From contig NZ_CP132976.1 in NCBI RefSeq assembly GCF_030864005.1, positions 6,014,001 to 6,078,000 of the forward strand: a DNA stretch of 64,000 nucleotides. The letters are read 5' to 3'. Positions 60,992 to 64,000 of the stretch are shown here, piece by piece. The translations under genes and the position numbers were made by a program. The notes under the pieces were generated by a model. It worked only from the letters and a program-made list of their open reading frames with translations, was not told the DNA's origin and did no database searches. The DNA is from Achromobacter seleniivolatilans (lineage in GTDB: Bacteria > Pseudomonadota > Gammaproteobacteria > Burkholderiales > Burkholderiaceae_B). The first letter of the stretch is position 1. The number at the start of each line of letters is the position of its first letter.

Positions 60992-62823
60992 TCGGCGGCT
61001 CCGGCTCCGGCTGCGCGCTGGGCGCCCGCTGTTTGCAGCAGATGCGTCACCTGCTCCTGCAAGGCCTGTACCTGTACGGGCTTGTGCAAAAGAGGGATGG
61101 CGCGCGCGGCGGCTTCTGCCAGCCGCGCTGGATCAGTATCGCCGCTGATAAGCAAGGCAGGCAGAAGCGGGTCGTTGTATTCCTCGCGCAGCCGTTCAAT
61201 GACGTGGATGCCGGTTTCGTGATCGCGCAGACGATAGTCGCTGACGATCAGAGCAGGGCGTTCGGCCAGCGGCAGCACGCGTTCAAGCAAGGCGTCGCCA
61301 CTGGTGGCAGCGATCACGCGGCAGCCCCAGCTTTCAAACAGCATGGACAGCCCCGCCAGGTTCTGCGCATCGTCATCCACCAGCAACGTCAGTTGCCCTC
61401 GCAAGGCGTCGCCGGCGTTGCGCCTTGCTGGAAGGCTGGCATCCGGCCGAGCCGCAGTTTGGATGCCCGCGGCATTATCGGCAGCGGGCACAGTCAGCAT
61501 GAACACAGTGCCCCGGTCTTCCTGGGATCTCAGGCCCAGCGCGTGTCCCAACAACTTGGCGGTGCGCCGCACGATAGCCAAGCCCAATCCCAATCCTTTG
61601 CTGCGATCCCGTTCCGGATTGCCCAATTGATGGAATTCCCAAAAAATCCGTTCCTGTTCGGGTGCCGGTATCCCTCGCCCGTTGTCCCATACCTCGATAC
61701 GCAATTGATCGCCAAGGCCGCGGCAACCGACGAGTACCCGGCCGCCAGCGCTATGCACAATGGCATTGCTGATCAGGTTTCGAAGAATGCGCTCCAGCAG
61801 CATCGGGTCCGACCACACGCTAGCCGAGCAGGCGCGCACCCTTAACGCAAGCCCTTTTTCACGCGCTTGCGGCGTGTATTCGGCGCGCAATTGATCCAGC
61901 AGAGGATTCAGCGGGAAGGCCTCCCAGCGGGGATCGATGACTCCCGCGTCCAGACGGGACAGGTTCAGCAAGGCATCAAACAGATGTCCCATTGCAGAAA
62001 GGGCGCTGGCGATATTGTCGACAAGGTAGCGGCCGTGCTTGGACAAAGGTTCGTTCGTCAGCAGTCCCAGGAACAGGTTCACGGCATGGACGGGTTGGCG
62101 CAGGTCATGGCTGGCGGCAGCCAGAAAGCGGGACTTTTCCAGATCGCTGCGTTCGGCGGCGGTTTTTTCCTGACGGACCTGATCCAGCAGCGCCAGGTTT
62201 TCATACCCTAGCCGCAAGGCGTCCAGGTGGGTGCGGTTCATGCGGTGAATAAAGGCCAGCGTCGCGACCAGATACGCCAGCCCGGCGCTCACCAGCGCCA
62301 GATGGATCGCAGATGGTTGCGCCGCCAGCGCAATGAACATGGGGGCAAAAGCCGGTATCTCGAATGCGTACATCACCGGCAGCATCATGTAGTTCGAGTA
62401 AATGGCGCCCGTGCCCAGCCCGAACAAAATGACGATGAAGAACAGCTGGTATTCCAGCGGGACAAAGAACGTCCAGTAGGCGAAGGGCAGCCCCCACAGA
62501 ATTCCCGAACATAGATTGCCCGCCAGCATATGGCGGACCCACCGCCGGGCAGCTTCAGGGTCGGCGCGCCGGTGGTCATACACGATCATGGCGCCGAACC
62601 GCAGGGCGCCGACGATCAGCGTTGCGACTATCCACAACAGCACTTCACGCAGGGGCAGGACATCGTGCAGGGCGTAAGCCGAGACGCAGGCAGAGATCAG
62701 AGAGCCGGCCAGCGCAAACGGAAAGCTTCGGCGCAGGGCTTCGACTTGCACCTGCCGGATGCGAGCGGAATAGGACGAACCGGGTGGCGTAACGGAAGAG
62801 GACTGGCCGATGGTGGGCTGCAC
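60988..62823 (-). CDS. Hybrid sensor histidine kinase with receiver domain
   Basis: The 611-residue product has six or so N-terminal membrane helices (about residues 35-200), a HisKA domain with His239 (LAAASHDLRQPVHAVN), a HATPase_c domain (LISNAIVHSAGGRVLVGCRG, WDNGRGIPAPEQERIFWEFH, GLGLGLAIVRRTAKLLGH) and a C-terminal receiver (LTLLVDDDAQNLAG, ALIVSDYRLRD). The DLRQPVHA H-box is typical of the ATPase-hybrid kinases paired with NarL-type regulators. The start is GTG at 62823. The membrane sensor has no clear ligand-binding domain. It is coupled to the response-regulator gene downstream. Confidence 0.94.
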   Translation of the reverse strand: MQPTIGQSSSVTPPGSSYSARIRQVQVEALRRSFPFALAGSLISACVSAYALHDVLPLREVLLWIVATLIVGALRFGAMIVYDHRRADPEAARRWVRHMLAGNLCSGILWGLPFAYWTFFVPLEYQLFFIVILFGLGTGAIYSNYMMLPVMYAFEIPAFAPMFIALAAQPSAIHLALVSAGLAYLVATLAFIHRMNRTHLDALRLGYENLALLDQVRQEKTAAERSDLEKSRFLAAASHDLRQPVHAVNLFLGLLTNEPLSKHGRYLVDNIASALSAMGHLFDALLNLSRLDAGVIDPRWEAFPLNPLLDQLRAEYTPQAREKGLALRVRACSASVWSDPMLLERILRNLISNAIVHSAGGRVLVGCRGLGDQLRIEVWDNGRGIPAPEQERIFWEFHQLGNPERDRSKGLGLGLAIVRRTAKLLGHALGLRSQEDRGTVFMLTVPAADNAAGIQTAARPDASLPARRNAGDALRGQLTLLVDDDAQNLAGLSMLFESWGCRVIAATSGDALLERVLPLAERPALIVSDYRLRDHETGIHVIERLREEYNDPLLPALLISGDTDPARLAEAAARAIPLLHKPVQVQALQEQVTHLLQTAGAQRAAGAGAAE

Positions 62824-62890
62824 TAGGCGGGTGTGCTTCGTAGAAGTAGGCCTCGGCGCCGAGGCGGTCAGTTCGAAACGTACGCGAATT

Positions 62891-64000
62891 CTAGACTGAT
62901 TGTTGCGTCGCGGGGCGCAGCTTCAATAGGGCGGTCAAGGTGGTGCGGCCAGGTTCGGACGAGATATGAAGTGTGCCTTGCACGCGAGCAATGCGGGCGT
63001 GCATGCTGCGCATCCCGACGCTGATGCCGGCCAGCCGCACTGCCGCCACATCGAAGCCCGCGCCATTGTCTTCAATATGCAATTCCAGCTGAGTGGTATC
63101 GGCTTGCACCAATTGCACCTGCACGCGGCGCGCGCGGCTGTGCTTGACCACGTTCGTCAGCGCCTCTTCCACCAGCCGGGTCAGCGCCAGGCATTGCAGG
63201 GCGCTGGGCGGGGCATGCCATTTCGGCGGAAACTTCCACGTGGAATCCAGATCCAGCTCGTCGAACAACTGAACAAAGCGGTGGCGTAAAGGCGCAATCC
63301 ATTCCTGCGGCGTGGCGGGGACTTTGACGCCCGGGCTGGAGCCATTGTCGATGGTCTGGCGCAAGTCATCGCGCAGCAGTTTCAGCATGGACAGGAACTG
63401 CTGCCCCTTCAGCGGCGTGCTGGTCTGTTCGACCATGGCCATCATGCGCACCAATGATCCGCCCAGACCGTCGTGCAGATCATGCGCGATCTGCAACCGT
63501 TCTTGCAGCCGCGTATTGGCCATTGCCAGCGCATGTTCGCGCTCTAGCGTGGTGGCCAGATCGGTGCGTGCGCGCTCGATGCCTTCGGCAAGCTCGTGGT
63601 TAAAGCTCTCGATGCGCCGCACGTTGCGCGCGTGGCGCAGTCCCAGAATGGCCGACATGCAAATGGAGACCACGATGCTGGAGAAGGGGGTGTATGCCGT
63701 GCCCGGGCCGATGAACTGGAAGATCAGCAGCAGGTCGTGGACGCTGACCATAAAAAAGATCAGCAGGCAGGCCGCCAGCATGATGTGTTGTGTCTGGCGG
63801 GTACGCAGCGCGTGCACGGGAAATTGCAGACAGTTGACGAGAAAAATCCCAGCAGCGATCAATGTGACCCCGGCCAGCGACGAGGTCAGGCTGGCCTCGG
63901 GCGCGAAGGCGGCCGTTGCAATCAGCGCGGCGGACAGTATCCATAGCGCCCGTTCGAGGCGCGGCAGGGTTTGCCCGCCGAAGCGCCACGTAAACAGGCA
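62891..64000 (-). CDS. HisKA_3-type sensor histidine kinase (N-terminus cut by window edge)
   Basis: The frame stays open to the right edge of the window (reading C-L-F-T-W-R-F-G at the edge), so the start lies outside. Visible parts are several membrane helices (AGVTLIAAGIFLVNCL, HIMLAACLLIFFMVSVHDLL), a coiled-coil (FNHELAEGIERARTDLATTL), the HisKA_3 dimerisation motif with the phospho-acceptor His (IAHDLHDGLGGSLVRMMAMV) and a HATPase_c domain (LVEEALTNVVKHSRARRVQV, EDNGAGFDVAAV). It is a NarX/LiaS-type kinase, which pairs with NarL-type regulators. It ends 67 bp before the hybrid-kinase gene starts, so all three signalling genes may form one operon. Confidence 0.9.
   Translation of the reverse strand, partial: CLFTWRFGGQTLPRLERALWILSAALIATAAFAPEASLTSSLAGVTLIAAGIFLVNCLQFPVHALRTRQTQHIMLAACLLIFFMVSVHDLLLIFQFIGPGTAYTPFSSIVVSICMSAILGLRHARNVRRIESFNHELAEGIERARTDLATTLEREHALAMANTRLQERLQIAHDLHDGLGGSLVRMMAMVEQTSTPLKGQQFLSMLKLLRDDLRQTIDNGSSPGVKVPATPQEWIAPLRHRFVQLFDELDLDSTWKFPPKWHAPPSALQCLALTRLVEEALTNVVKHSRARRVQVQLVQADTTQLELHIEDNGAGFDVAAVRLAGISVGMRSMHARIARVQGTLHISSEPGRTTLTALLKLRPATQQSV

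Overview
The window looks like chromosome of a high-GC betaproteobacterium of the Alcaligenaceae, most likely Achromobacter or a close Bordetella relative. This rests on the type VI secretion gene order, a Bug/TctC-type solute-binding protein, a pertactin-like autotransporter and several FecI-FecR-TonB receptor cassettes. It is a judgement from gene content; no marker gene was available to test it.

Region 1 (1-25.7 kb) is most of a type VI secretion system (T6SS). The plus-strand arm runs tssC (5' end outside the window), hcp, tssJ, tssK, tssL with a fused OmpA domain, tssM, tagF, vgrG, a PAAR gene and an rhs gene. The converging minus-strand arm runs tagK, tagJ, tssE, tssF, tssG, tssA, then a lone fimbrial-adhesin-like gene and a glycosyltransferase resembling Skp1-type GlcNAc-transferases. 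tssB and clpV are not in the window. The outstanding feature is a tract of 93 near-identical 15-bp repeats in vgrG, encoding a PTPPE C-terminal extension of about 475 residues. It resembles a mucin-like, Thr/Pro-rich glycosylation substrate and lies in the same cluster as a predicted polypeptide glycosyltransferase. The Rhs protein ends 37 residues after its core and carries no visible toxin domain.

Region 2 (25.8-34.2 kb) holds a toxin/antitoxin-like gene pair whose first gene is frameshifted, a small gene of unknown function, a large autotransporter with a tandem terminator, and a YbiO-like mechanosensitive channel.

Region 3 (34.2-52 kb) begins with one minus-strand iron-uptake cassette (sigma factor, anti-sigma factor, receptor). 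It continues with an ISC-type ferredoxin, an Fe(II)/2-oxoglutarate oxygenase-like protein, a membrane alpha/beta hydrolase, a class II aldolase-like protein, YceI, an SRPBCC protein, an FAD hydroxylase and a DUF1993 protein. A small catabolic operon (dehydrogenase, Bug protein, RraA-like aldolase) follows with a convergent GntR regulator.

Region 4 (52-64 kb) has two tandem FecI-FecR-TonB receptor cassettes, each preceded by a good Fur-box candidate. They meet a minus-strand set of a truncated HisKA_3 kinase, a hybrid histidine kinase and a NarL-type response regulator. No rRNA, tRNA, CRISPR array or intact insertion sequence was seen.
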